Notes under the pieces: generated by a model
The model's database searches: none
Seen by the model: the letters and a program-made list of their open reading frames with translations, nothing else
What the model was told of the DNA's origin: nothing
IMG/VR virus record: IMGVR_UViG_3300022752_000194
Span: 1-36,603 of that record
Length of the DNA stretch: 36,603 nucleotides
Reading direction: 5' to 3' (one strand)
Source: a virus
Made by a program: the position numbers and the translations under genes
In this document: piece after piece, positions 30,255 to 36,603 of the stretch
Position numbering within the stretch: position 1 is the stretch's first letter
Layout: each line of letters opens with the position of its first letter

Positions 30255-30739
30255 GCGTCTGGGTTCGCATCGTAGTGGCGTGTGCCTTGGGGTACGTCGC
30301 GGTGTGCGGCGTGCCATCGCTGCCTTTGCAGCCTGTGTCGCCGGCCGCGTCCGTGGAAGTCGAGACTCCTGGGGCAGACATGCAGGCGATCGTGGAACCA
30401 GTTGCCCGGTCTATTCGGAGCCTGCCCGCCGGCGATCGCCTGCTGTGGGCTCACGTATGGAGCAAGGCCGCTGTCGTGGTGGAGGGCGACGCGGTGGCGA
30501 CCGAGGTGGCGTTCACCGACACGCGTAGTCTGCGGGCGTTCACGACCCTCGCCCTCGACATCGCGTGGCGGCGGATCGGCGAAAACGTCCCGGGCTCGAA
30601 CGAAGCCCTGCGGACTGCGACTGAAGCGGCCTACGTGAAGGCTCTCGGGGCGGCGACGGTTCCGGTCACGGCCGACGTGCGGAAGGCATACGCGGAGTTC
30701 GCTCGGGCGATGGCGTGGGCCGGCATGAACAGGGGGTGA
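30251..30739 (+). CDS. Exported or membrane-anchored protein (162 aa)
   Basis: ATG at 30251 overlaps the previous stop. The N-terminus (MSVWVRIVVACALGYVAVCG) is a signal peptide or signal anchor, followed by a Pro-rich linker and a helical Ala/Glu-rich region (DRLLWAHVWSKAAVVVEGD). It lies directly before the papain-like peptidase. No family recognised. Confidence 0.55.
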   Translation: MSVWVRIVVACALGYVAVCGVPSLPLQPVSPAASVEVETPGADMQAIVEPVARSIRSLPAGDRLLWAHVWSKAAVVVEGDAVATEVAFTDTRSLRAFTTLALDIAWRRIGENVPGSNEALRTATEAAYVKALGAATVPVTADVRKAYAEFARAMAWAGMNRG

Positions 30740-30742
30740 GCG

Positions 30743-31675
30743 GTGGCGTTCATTCCGTTGTTCGGCTACACGCCCGACCCCGCCGGCGCTGAAGCGTTCG
30801 TCGCGTCGCTGCCGCACCCGACGCTCGCAGAAGCCGGGCCGGGCCTCCAGGCGGCGAAGCACGACGTGAGCCTGTCCGAGTTGCTGCTCCAGTGCATGCC
30901 ATCATGGAAGCGCGGCTCGCAGCCGATCGGCTCGTGTGTCGGCTGGGGGACCGCGATGGCGGTGGACTGCCTCGCCGCGGCCGATATTCTCCTGCGCCGC
31001 GAGCCGGAAGTGTGGGGCGGGCTGTGCGTGCCCGGGGTCGTTTACGGATTGTCGCGAGTCGAGGCCCGCGGGCAGTCTCGCAACATGGGCGGCGACGGCA
31101 GCACGGGGTTCCACGCGGCGAAGGCGATACGCGATTTCGGCACGCTCCACTTCGGCCAGAACTACGGCGGCACGGTCTACGCGTCGCCACTCTCGGGCAC
31201 GCAAGAGAAGGCGCTCGGTCGCGACGGCCTGCCGGCGGACCTCGAGCCCTATGCGGCGAAGCACCAAGTCGCAGAGGTCACGCTCGTGCGGTCGTTTGAG
31301 GACTGTGCGAAGGCGATCAGCAACGGATACCCGGTGTTCCTCTGTTCGATGCGTGGGTTCTCCATGCGGTTCGCCGATCGTGGCTCGCTCGGAGGTGGCT
31401 GGCTCACACCGGCAGGCACATGGGCTCATTGCATGATGGCTTGCGATCTGCGCTGGGATCGCCCGGCGTTGCTCGTGCCGAACTCGTGGGGTGATTGCTA
31501 TGACGGCCCAGTAGACGAGCGGCTGCCGAAGTCGCTGCAGCGGTCGGCAGGGTGGGTCGATGCCGAAGTGATCGACGGCATGTGCAAGGGCGGCGACTCA
31601 TACGCTGTCGCCGGCTTCTCCGGGTTCGCCCCGTCGCTGATGCCCGAGGCCGGATGGCTGAAGGGGGTGCTGTGA
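30743..31675 (+). CDS. Papain-like cysteine peptidase
   Basis: GTG start at 30743, four bases after the previous stop. The 310-aa product has the C1/papain-like signature: QPIGSCVGWGTAMAVDCLAA with oxyanion Gln and catalytic Cys, a later WAHCMMACD containing the His, and LLVPNSWGDCY with the Asn-Ser-Trp-Gly motif. No signal peptide is evident. It sits among membrane and lipoprotein genes where phages encode lysis proteins, so a peptidoglycan-peptide or envelope-cleaving lysin is a plausible role, yet unproven. Confidence 0.75.
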   Translation: MAFIPLFGYTPDPAGAEAFVASLPHPTLAEAGPGLQAAKHDVSLSELLLQCMPSWKRGSQPIGSCVGWGTAMAVDCLAAADILLRREPEVWGGLCVPGVVYGLSRVEARGQSRNMGGDGSTGFHAAKAIRDFGTLHFGQNYGGTVYASPLSGTQEKALGRDGLPADLEPYAAKHQVAEVTLVRSFEDCAKAISNGYPVFLCSMRGFSMRFADRGSLGGGWLTPAGTWAHCMMACDLRWDRPALLVPNSWGDCYDGPVDERLPKSLQRSAGWVDAEVIDGMCKGGDSYAVAGFSGFAPSLMPEAGWLKGVL

Positions 31676-31929
31676 TGCGGTGGCTCCCCGTGCTCGCCCT
31701 GGTGCTCGCCGGCTGCGTCGATGCCAGCCCGACTGATCCGATGATCGCCGCGGATCTCGCGTGCGAGGGTGCCCGGGTCGCGGTGCTCTATCGCCTAAAG
31801 CCGCCGTCGCCTGCTCCGGCGAGCGACGTCTGCGAAAACTGTGGCGGCAAGGGGAAAATCCGCAGTGGCGACGGGATATCCGTGTTCACGTGTCCTGCCT
31901 GCAAGGGCACGGGGAAGAAGCCGAAATGA
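31675..31929 (+). CDS. Small lipoprotein with DnaJ-type zinc motif
   Basis: ATG at 31675 overlaps the peptidase stop. Residues MRWLPVLALVLAGC form a lipoprotein signal with lipobox LAGC. The C-terminal half has CENCGGKGKI and CPACKGTGKK, two CxxCxGxG units like the DnaJ central zinc domain. Total length 84 aa. Such a combination is rare; it might be an Rz1-like outer-membrane lipoprotein or a periplasmic redox or zinc protein. Confidence 0.7.
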   Translation: MRWLPVLALVLAGCVDASPTDPMIAADLACEGARVAVLYRLKPPSPAPASDVCENCGGKGKIRSGDGISVFTCPACKGTGKKPK

Positions 31930-32288
31930 CGCTCGCCGATCTGCAGGAACAGTGCTGGGCGTCTCTCCCTCCGCTGCGGAAGCGGATCGTCGGTCGCGAT
32001 ACGGTAAACGACTTCGTGGCGTTGGCCGTCGAGAACTGGGAAGGCGAGTACCTCAACGCCTGCCAAGACAACAAGCAACGCGGCGTCTACACGCATGCCC
32101 TGCTCGGGCACATGAAGCGTCTGCACCAAGCATCGAGCCCCTACGAAGCTCAGGAGTACGGGTTCATCTGGGTGTTTTTGCTGCAAGCAGTGGCGTTTTC
32201 CGTGATTGAATATCTCGTGAAGTGGTGGTTTGAGCGCCGCGCGAATCGCGTGCTCTTGTCAGCATGGCAAACGGAGATGCGGAAGTGA
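31926..32288 (+). CDS. Membrane protein (120 aa), lysis-region candidate
   Basis: ATG at 31926 overlaps the previous stop. The product has a helical soluble N-terminus (TLADLQEQCWASLPPLRKRIV) and a hydrophobic helix (FIWVFLLQAVAFSVIEYLV) near residue 90, followed by basic residues. A holin or spanin-like role is possible by position. No family recognised. Confidence 0.5.
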   Translation: MTLADLQEQCWASLPPLRKRIVGRDTVNDFVALAVENWEGEYLNACQDNKQRGVYTHALLGHMKRLHQASSPYEAQEYGFIWVFLLQAVAFSVIEYLVKWWFERRANRVLLSAWQTEMRK

Positions 32289-32545
32289 CAGACGAAGTAA
32301 AAAGCACCCTGTTCAGCATCATGGAGCGGTGGGGATTTCCCACGCTGGTTGCCATTGTCGCCATGTGGGTGCTCAGGCAGGACGTGTTGCTGCCGCTCGT
32401 CGAGTCTCATCGGCAGTTTGTGCAGCAGCTTGGCGACACGCAGAACGACATAAGCCGGGCGATCCAAGAGCAGACTCGCTTGCTGTATGCGTTACAACCG
32501 AAGTCGGCGTCGGCCCGGCTGCCAGAGACGGACGGAGCCAACTGA
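32285..32545 (+). CDS. Small membrane protein (holin-like candidate)
   Basis: A GTG at 32285 overlapping the previous stop has GGAG at good spacing; ATG 32264 in the same frame is an alternative start. The product has one hydrophobic helix (FPTLVAIVAMWVL) followed by a coiled-coil (ESHRQFVQQLGDTQNDISRAIQEQ). This layout matches many small phage lysis proteins. The holin assignment is inference. Confidence 0.5.
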   Translation: MTDEVKSTLFSIMERWGFPTLVAIVAMWVLRQDVLLPLVESHRQFVQQLGDTQNDISRAIQEQTRLLYALQPKSASARLPETDGAN

Positions 32546-32613
32546 TGTTTGAGCACATCACCCTCGCCCTACTGATGGCCGCCGTGTTTGTCCTTGCGAT
32601 CCGCAGCCGCTGA
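32545..32613 (+). CDS. Micro-protein with one membrane helix (22 aa)
   Basis: ATG at 32545 touches the stop of the previous gene (TGATG) and has GGAG eight bases upstream. The product MFEHITLALLMAAVFVLAIR is a single membrane helix with a basic end. Very short genes of this kind occur in phage lysis clusters; support is the coupling and the hydrophobicity only. Confidence 0.4.
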   Translation: MFEHITLALLMAAVFVLAIRSR

Positions 32614-32642
32614 CCCTACATCACCTACAGTAGCGCACTCCC

Positions 32643-33503
32643 ATGGCGATGAGTCAAAAACTCCTGCGACCGCGAGCCAGGCGTTTCACGCTCGCGCTGT
32701 CGGCTGCGGACTATATCGCGGCGGTGGAGGCTGCCGATGGCGAGCCGCTTGAGGATGCCGTGCGTGCCGCTATTACGGAGTTTTTCACCGGATGTGCCGC
32801 TGATGGCAACTCGGCGGCGTTGCAGGCCGGCTGCGTGCTCATGGGCGCTCGCACGCTGGCAGGCGCTCTCGTGCCGCTAGTCGGCCCTGCTCCACGAAAC
32901 TACGGGTTCGTCGCTGGCGACTACAGCCGCACGCTCGGTCTCCTGGGCGACGGCGTGGCGAAGTATCTGGACACCGGGTTCAACCATTCCGCCGTCCCGC
33001 AGGACAACTACCACATGGCGTACGCTGGTACGTTTCCTGTGGGCTGGATGATGGGGCGAGGATTTGGGCTGGAGTCGCGAGCCTCCGTCATAAACGTCGC
33101 CGGGCAGGCGGCAACAGAAGTGCGATTGGGCGCGAGATGCGGTTCGGTTGCCAGAACAATCTCTGGCAGCGCATTCGCCGGCGCGTCTCGCAGTTCTGCC
33201 GCATCGTTCACGACACATACATCGGCTGGCGGATCGCAGGATCACGCCGCTGCCTCTGCCTCTCCTCTGTCTGGAAACGTGTTCGTGTTTGCGACGAACT
33301 ATTTCAACGATGGCACTGCATACGTCCCGACAGCGTGTCGCTGTCAGTATTACTCGCTGGGCCTGGCCGTGAATCTGTCGGCCTTGTCCGCACGAGTGGC
33401 CGCGCTGCGCTCCGCAATTGCCGCAGCCATTACTGTCGGGCCAACGCCGATTAGCCTCTGGAAAGCCGAAACTTTTGCACCTTCATACCACTGGAGCATG
33501 TGA
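32643..33503 (+). CDS. Tail-associated structural protein
   Basis: ATG at 32643 (286 aa). The sequence is Ala/Ser/Gly/Thr-rich, starts MAMSQKLLRPRARRF, and has a beta-rich centre and end (GRGFGLESRASVINVAG, NVFVFATNYFNDGTAYVP). This composition is common in phage fibre or appendage proteins. It begins the tail-fibre block and its stop overlaps the next gene. No family recognised. Confidence 0.5.
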   Translation: MAMSQKLLRPRARRFTLALSAADYIAAVEAADGEPLEDAVRAAITEFFTGCAADGNSAALQAGCVLMGARTLAGALVPLVGPAPRNYGFVAGDYSRTLGLLGDGVAKYLDTGFNHSAVPQDNYHMAYAGTFPVGWMMGRGFGLESRASVINVAGQAATEVRLGARCGSVARTISGSAFAGASRSSAASFTTHTSAGGSQDHAAASASPLSGNVFVFATNYFNDGTAYVPTACRCQYYSLGLAVNLSALSARVAALRSAIAAAITVGPTPISLWKAETFAPSYHWSM

Positions 33504-33862
33504 TGACCGCGCCGAATGTAAACAGCCCGACCCGCGTCGAATTCAAAAGCGCTCGCCTTGCCGCCACGACGGCCTCGCAGACGATCGTGTCCTGCGGCGC
33601 GACATCGAACATGGCGATCCGCGTCGTGTCGCTGATCGCGGCGAACATCGACGGCACCAACGCCGCCGACGTTACCGTGACGACCAGCGACGGCACGGCG
33701 ACCCGCTCAATTGTGAGCACGGTGACGGTGCCTGCCGACGCCACGCTGGTGATCGCCAGCCGCGAGAATCCGATCCACCTGGCCGAAGGGTGGACGCTGG
33801 CCGGGCTGGCGTCCGCTGCGGGCGACATCGAATTCACTACGGCCCATGAGGAGATCACCTGA
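33503..33862 (+). CDS. Small beta-rich structural protein (119 aa)
   Basis: ATG at 33503 shares a base with the previous stop. The product is Thr/Ala/Val-rich beta (AATTASQTIVSCGATSNMAIRV, then VTVTTSDGTATRSIVSTVTVP), probably one jelly-roll or Ig-like domain, typical of fibre-linked proteins. No family recognised. Confidence 0.5.
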   Translation: MTAPNVNSPTRVEFKSARLAATTASQTIVSCGATSNMAIRVVSLIAANIDGTNAADVTVTTSDGTATRSIVSTVTVPADATLVIASRENPIHLAEGWTLAGLASAAGDIEFTTAHEEIT

Positions 33863-34317
33863 TGCCCGCCATCAACGATCCTTGCTGGCGTGACTCGAGC
33901 GGCGTGGCCGCGCTGGAACTGCCGTTCCGCGTGCAACTGCCAGACGGCAGCACGCGAACCGATCCGACGCAATGGAGCGAGGACGCCGACGTTCTCGCCG
34001 CCGCCGGCTGGACGCGGTCCACGCTGACGCAGGCGGACCTCGATCTGCTCTACCCGCCTGCGCCGCCGCTGTCGTGGCTGGAGGCCGGCTATGAGACGGC
34101 TGAGGGTTGGCGTCTCGGCTGGCAGGCCGACGATGTTGCCCTGCTCACGGGGCTGTACGTCCTTGCGGCGAGGGCAAATCAGTTGGGCGTGGCCCAGCCC
34201 TGCGTCGTGACGGATATGAGCGGCGAGCGGCACACGCTGACGTTCCAAGAGTTTGAGACTCTGATGCTCGCGTATGGTGCGGCTCGTGCGGCGGCATCAG
34301 CAGGAGGTGACGCATGA
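33862..34317 (+). CDS. Tail-fibre-associated protein (DUF4376-like C-terminus)
   Basis: ATG at 33862 shares a base with the previous stop. The 151-aa product has a small N-terminal domain and a C-terminal helix-rich part (DVALLTGLYVLAARANQLG, then ERHTLTFQEFETLMLAYGAAR) resembling DUF4376 of tail-fibre-linked phage proteins. It precedes the LamG-type fibre gene and probably helps to attach or assemble it. Family call is tentative. Confidence 0.55.
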   Translation: MPAINDPCWRDSSGVAALELPFRVQLPDGSTRTDPTQWSEDADVLAAAGWTRSTLTQADLDLLYPPAPPLSWLEAGYETAEGWRLGWQADDVALLTGLYVLAARANQLGVAQPCVVTDMSGERHTLTFQEFETLMLAYGAARAAASAGGDA

Positions 34318-35153
34318 GGGGGCGAGGAGGATTTATCGGCGCGAACGTGACGCCTGCGAGCGCGGCGATCAACTCTGCGGCGAGTGGCGTGTGGAATCTG
34401 CGGGAGGCGGAAAGCCTGAAGCGGGCGGGAACGTGGCCGCAAGTGTTGCCCCAACTACAGTTCACGACGGGGCTGCAACTGCACCTAGACGCTGCCGACT
34501 CTGCAACGATGTTTGACGCCACCAGCGGTGGGTCGCTGGTTGCGGCAAATGGTGGCGTCGCACGGTGGCAGGACAAGTCTAACAACGCGCGGCATGCAAC
34601 GCAGTCTACGTCTAGCAAGCGGCCAGTGCGAAAAACCAATCAACAAAATGGACTAGACGCATTGCAACTAGACGGCGCAAACGACTGCTTTGGTATCAGT
34701 ATGTCGCTGGGCGCGTCTAACTGGACATTTTTTTTTGCTGTGCGCCCGGCAACTTCTTCAACGCCAAGCGACGTGCGCTACCTGTTCGACTCAGAGACAG
34801 GCCGTCTAATAGTCGCGCAGCACGCATCGGGATCATACAACAGCGTCGGGTTTTTTGACGGCACTTGGAAAGAGGTGGCGTTAGCCACAACCGCAAGCCA
34901 GGTTTTGACGTATAAGCTGGACAGCAGCGGCACCAATGCGCGCATATACAGAAACGGCGTGGCTGTAGGGAGCGCGGCGTCCTATACGCAAAAATCCATC
35001 GGTGGAGCTGTCGGGCTGTTTGCGGGATACGAGCAAGCAGGCGCACCTGCCGATGGGTTGGTGTATGAGGTCTTACTGTACAGCTCCGCGCTTTCAGACG
35101 CAGACAGATCAGCGGTTGAGTCATACCTGATGAATAAGTGGGGCATCGTGTGA
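34314..35153 (+). CDS. LamG/concanavalin-like tail adhesin
   Basis: ATG at 34314 overlaps the previous stop by four bases. The 279-aa protein opens with GGFIGANVTPASAAINSAASG and LKRAGTWP, an N-terminal segment I recall from phage fibre proteins. It continues into a LamG-type lectin fold: LQLHLDAADSATMFD, NGLDALQLDGANDCF, then strands ending with VYEVLLYSSALSDADR. LamG domains bind sugars or host-surface ligands, so this is a probable receptor-binding protein. Confidence 0.75.
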   Translation: MRGRGGFIGANVTPASAAINSAASGVWNLREAESLKRAGTWPQVLPQLQFTTGLQLHLDAADSATMFDATSGGSLVAANGGVARWQDKSNNARHATQSTSSKRPVRKTNQQNGLDALQLDGANDCFGISMSLGASNWTFFFAVRPATSSTPSDVRYLFDSETGRLIVAQHASGSYNSVGFFDGTWKEVALATTASQVLTYKLDSSGTNARIYRNGVAVGSAASYTQKSIGGAVGLFAGYEQAGAPADGLVYEVLLYSSALSDADRSAVESYLMNKWGIV

Positions 35154-35317
35154 GATACCTCATCGAACTCCTCGCCTGCGGCACGATCGGCGCATACTGC
35201 GTCTGGCGGTGCTACGCGATCCTGCCGCTGGCACTCGCGGAGGCTCACGCACTCGTCGCGGCGTATCTCGGGCGGATGCGGGAGTTGGACGCGCTGGTGG
35301 AACCGGACGCGGAGTGA
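35150..35317 (+). CDS. Small membrane protein, GTG start (55 aa)
   Basis: GTG at 35150 overlaps the previous stop by four bases. The product VRYLIELLACGTIGAYCVWR continues into a hydrophobic stretch (YAILPLALAEAHALVAAYLG) and an acidic end. It may be a minor membrane protein. Support is the overlap and the hydrophobicity. Confidence 0.45.
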   Translation: MRYLIELLACGTIGAYCVWRCYAILPLALAEAHALVAAYLGRMRELDALVEPDAE

Positions 35318-35351
35318 CTGCGCTACACACCTTAGAGAGAGCCATTCCAGT

Positions 35352-35366
35352 TTCCAGAATCTGGAA
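35352..35366. promoter_or_regulatory. Inverted repeat upstream of the last gene group
   Basis: TTCCAG-AAT-CTGGAA is a perfect 6-bp inverted repeat in the 159-base intergenic region. It may be an operator or attenuator for the downstream promoter. No binding protein can be named. Confidence 0.35.
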
Positions 35367-35441
35367 CGACGCTACAGCACCAGAGTACGGTCGCCGTTTG
35401 CAAAGGCTAGGTAGTTGCTCGCAAGTGCAGAGGAAATGGCA

Positions 35442-35469
35442 TTGCGCGGCGTGACTGCACGGGTACAAT
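35442..35469 (+). promoter_or_regulatory. Candidate promoter for the 35.5 kb genes
   Basis: TTGCGC (35442-35447), 16-base spacer, TACAAT (35464-35469). The -10 box is good and the -35 box partial. It lies eight bases before the ATG at 35477, consistent with a near-leaderless transcript. Confidence 0.4.
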
Positions 35470-35476
35470 GTTCACC

Positions 35477-35578
35477 ATGACGGACGGCATCGAACAACTC
35501 TGGGGCGGGCTTGGCGCAGCGGCAACGCTGGCTGGCGTGGCCCTGTATTTGTGGGTGCTGAACAGGGTGCAGCCTTGA
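35477..35578 (+). CDS. Small membrane protein (33 aa)
   Basis: ATG at 35477. The product MTDGIEQLWGGLGAAATLAG continues VALYLWVLNRVQP, a single membrane helix. Its stop overlaps the TTG start of the next gene. Support is the promoter-proximal position and the overlap. Confidence 0.4.
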   Translation: MTDGIEQLWGGLGAAATLAGVALYLWVLNRVQP

Positions 35579-35778
35579 TCGCCACGCTTCAGTTCGCGCT
35601 GCCCGACGAACAGGCCGAGTTCGACGCCGCGAGGCTGGGCAGCGAGGCGATGCAGGTTCTCTGGCAGATCGACCAGCATTGCCGAAGCAGGATCAAATAC
35701 GGCCAGCCTACCGCCGACGAGGTTCACGCCCTGGAGGCAGTGCGGGCGATGATCCCAAGCGAGATGCTGGACATCTGA
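35575..35778 (+). CDS. Small phage protein of recognised type, TTG start
   Basis: The most likely start is TTG 35575, giving LIATLQFALPDEQAEFDAAR; this matches from memory the N-terminus of a common small phage protein beginning with L.F.LP.EQ.EF. A GTG at 35551 is an alternative. The centre has QIDQHCRSRIKYG, also typical. Length is 67 aa. Function is unknown in the family. Confidence 0.55.
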   Translation: MIATLQFALPDEQAEFDAARLGSEAMQVLWQIDQHCRSRIKYGQPTADEVHALEAVRAMIPSEMLDI

Positions 35779-35800
35779 CAATTCAACCGAGTTTAGGGCG

Positions 35801-35821
35801 GTTTATCCGATTTTGATAAAC
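35801..35821. terminator. Hairpin after the 35.6 kb gene
   Basis: GTTTATC (35801-35807) pairs with GATAAAC (35815-35821) around a seven-base loop, 23 bases after a stop codon. There is no T-tract immediately after it, so it could be a terminator or an operator. Confidence 0.35.
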
Positions 35822-35867
35822 AGCAGTAACTTCGCTATACGCCGCAGAGACAGCCATTCTTGGTGGG

Positions 35868-35909
35868 CCACCGGCCGTTGGATCGCCATAAAACGGTGGC
35901 AGTTTTTTT
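35868..35909 (+). terminator. Possible intrinsic terminator
   Basis: CCACCG (35868-35873) can pair with CGGTGG (35894-35899), and seven T residues follow (35903-35909). The loop is 20 bases, which makes it weak, but an inner CCGTT/AACGG pairing is also possible. It would end the 35.5 kb unit before the gene at 35950. Confidence 0.4.
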
Positions 35910-35949
35910 GCGAAAAAACATGACACTACAGAAATCAGAGAGAGACGCG

Positions 35950-36513
35950 ATGGACAGCAACTACGAGCCTTTTCCCAGCAAGACGATCCGCGATTGGGTG
36001 CTTGGCATAGGCGAGTTTTCTGAAGAGAGCCTGCGCAAGTCGCGGGAAGAAACGGCCAAGCGGATGGTTGCCACCGTCATGGAGGCAATGGAGAAACGGT
36101 TGGCAGAGTCGTTTTCTGTGGACGCAAATCATGACGCCGTGCCAGCGGCGAAAGCCCAATCCTGCGAGAAGAGTCGGCCACAGGCCGTGTCCGAACTGGG
36201 GAACCCGGTGCGGCATTCAACGCAGGACGGCACTGGCAACACACCGGAGCCGGTGGCGTGGGCAGTGCGCAAGAAGAATCCGCCGGTTGGCGAGTCTCCA
36301 GTTCTGTGCTGGCGTGAGTCTGATATGCGCAGCGTTGAGAAAAGCCTGCCGGATTGCAAAGTGATTCCTCTCTACCACCAACAGCCGCCCAGCCTCACCC
36401 AAGAGGAGCGGTTGGCGTTGCAGGCGGTGGTCAGCGGAAGCGACGTTCTGAAGTGGCAGGAAATTGAGGCGGTCGTTCGCTCCCTGCTGGAACGGACAGA
36501 AGTGCGCTCTTGA
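35950..36513 (+). CDS. Hypothetical phage protein with PVAWAV...IPLYHQ segment
   Basis: Start chosen at ATG 35950 after GAGAGA; ATG 35920 is in frame. The 187-aa protein has a charged N-terminus (MDSNYEPFPSKTIRDWVLGI), a Ser/Asn/Gln-rich middle and EPVAWAVRKKNPPVGE, SVEKSLPDCKVIPLYHQQPPSLT. The last segment resembles a recurrent element of phage early proteins. Function unknown. About 90 bases after it show no gene. Confidence 0.55.
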   Translation: MDSNYEPFPSKTIRDWVLGIGEFSEESLRKSREETAKRMVATVMEAMEKRLAESFSVDANHDAVPAAKAQSCEKSRPQAVSELGNPVRHSTQDGTGNTPEPVAWAVRKKNPPVGESPVLCWRESDMRSVEKSLPDCKVIPLYHQQPPSLTQEERLALQAVVSGSDVLKWQEIEAVVRSLLERTEVRS

Positions 36514-36603
36514 GCGAACCTAGCGTCTGGCCCGGTGCGCTCTTGCGGCGATCTACCGTCGCCCACAGTCTGCAAGCCTGCCAGCCACTCGCCGTAGGAT
36601 CGT

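Noticed and set aside
1-36603. tRNA, rRNA and insertion sequence genes
   Set aside because: No cloverleaf with CCA-type end, rRNA-like block or IS terminal inverted repeats with transposase could be supported by eye.

Overview
This window is one part of a GC-rich genome of a temperate tailed phage (a siphovirus) or integrated prophage. The evidence is a contiguous head-completion and tail module with a long tape-measure gene, a minus-strand tyrosine integrase with a divergent control region, a recombination/replication module, a probable lysis block and a tail-fibre block. Terminase, portal and major capsid genes are not present and presumably lie outside the window. No tRNA, rRNA, CRISPR array or insertion sequence was found. 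The host cannot be fixed from the sequence. A lipobox lipoprotein and small membrane proteins in the putative lysis block would fit a Gram-negative-type envelope, but this is weak evidence.

Layout. 1-2.4 kb: head-tail joining, HK97 gp10-like and tail-completion proteins and two small tail-tube-like proteins. 2.4-3.05 kb: tail assembly chaperones in lambda G/GT arrangement, with a GGGAAAA slippery heptamer and a downstream stem-loop. 3.05-9.5 kb: tape measure, distal tail proteins and small genes. 9.45-11.5 kb: a metallophosphoesterase, a MazG/DUF1599-like protein and small genes. 11.57-12.68 kb: integrase on the minus strand, facing the left block across a perfect 12-bp hairpin. 12.8-14.7 kb: small regulatory or early genes driven by three related promoters that share an operator-like core. 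14.76-14.85 kb: anomalous poly-C tracts, possibly an assembly artefact. 15-17.3 kb: a Sak4/RecA-like ATPase, an SSB-like protein with an acidic tip, and small genes. 17.3-19.5 kb: a 728-aa fusion protein that I read as a radical-SAM-like, a GNAT/Mom-like and a DNA-methyltransferase domain. 19.5-26.8 kb: a second tyrosine recombinase, winged-helix proteins, a PD-(D/E)XK-like protein, a primase-helicase, a putative initiator gene containing a 22-bp iteron array, a LexA-like HTH protein, a DnaN sliding clamp, a GNAT protein and a RusA resolvase. 26.8-29.0 kb: a methyltransferase-like protein and two glycosyltransferases. 29-32.6 kb: small membrane proteins, a papain-like peptidase and a lipoprotein (probable lysis region). 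32.6-35.3 kb: tail-fibre/adhesin genes. 35.3-36.6 kb: short genes with their own promoter and terminator signals.

How it works together. The phage carries a replication start (initiator plus iterons, primase-helicase, clamp, SSB) and recombination functions (Sak4-like ATPase, QxxxY nuclease candidate, RusA). No DNA polymerase is visible, so the clamp probably recruits the host enzyme. The strongest candidates for undescribed biology are the three-domain fusion protein (possible DNA hypermodification, perhaps linked to the two glycosyltransferases), the palindromic 22-bp iterons inside the initiator gene, and the three-copy promoter/operator family around the integrase. Most genes overlap their neighbours by 1-4 bases, so translational coupling is the rule.
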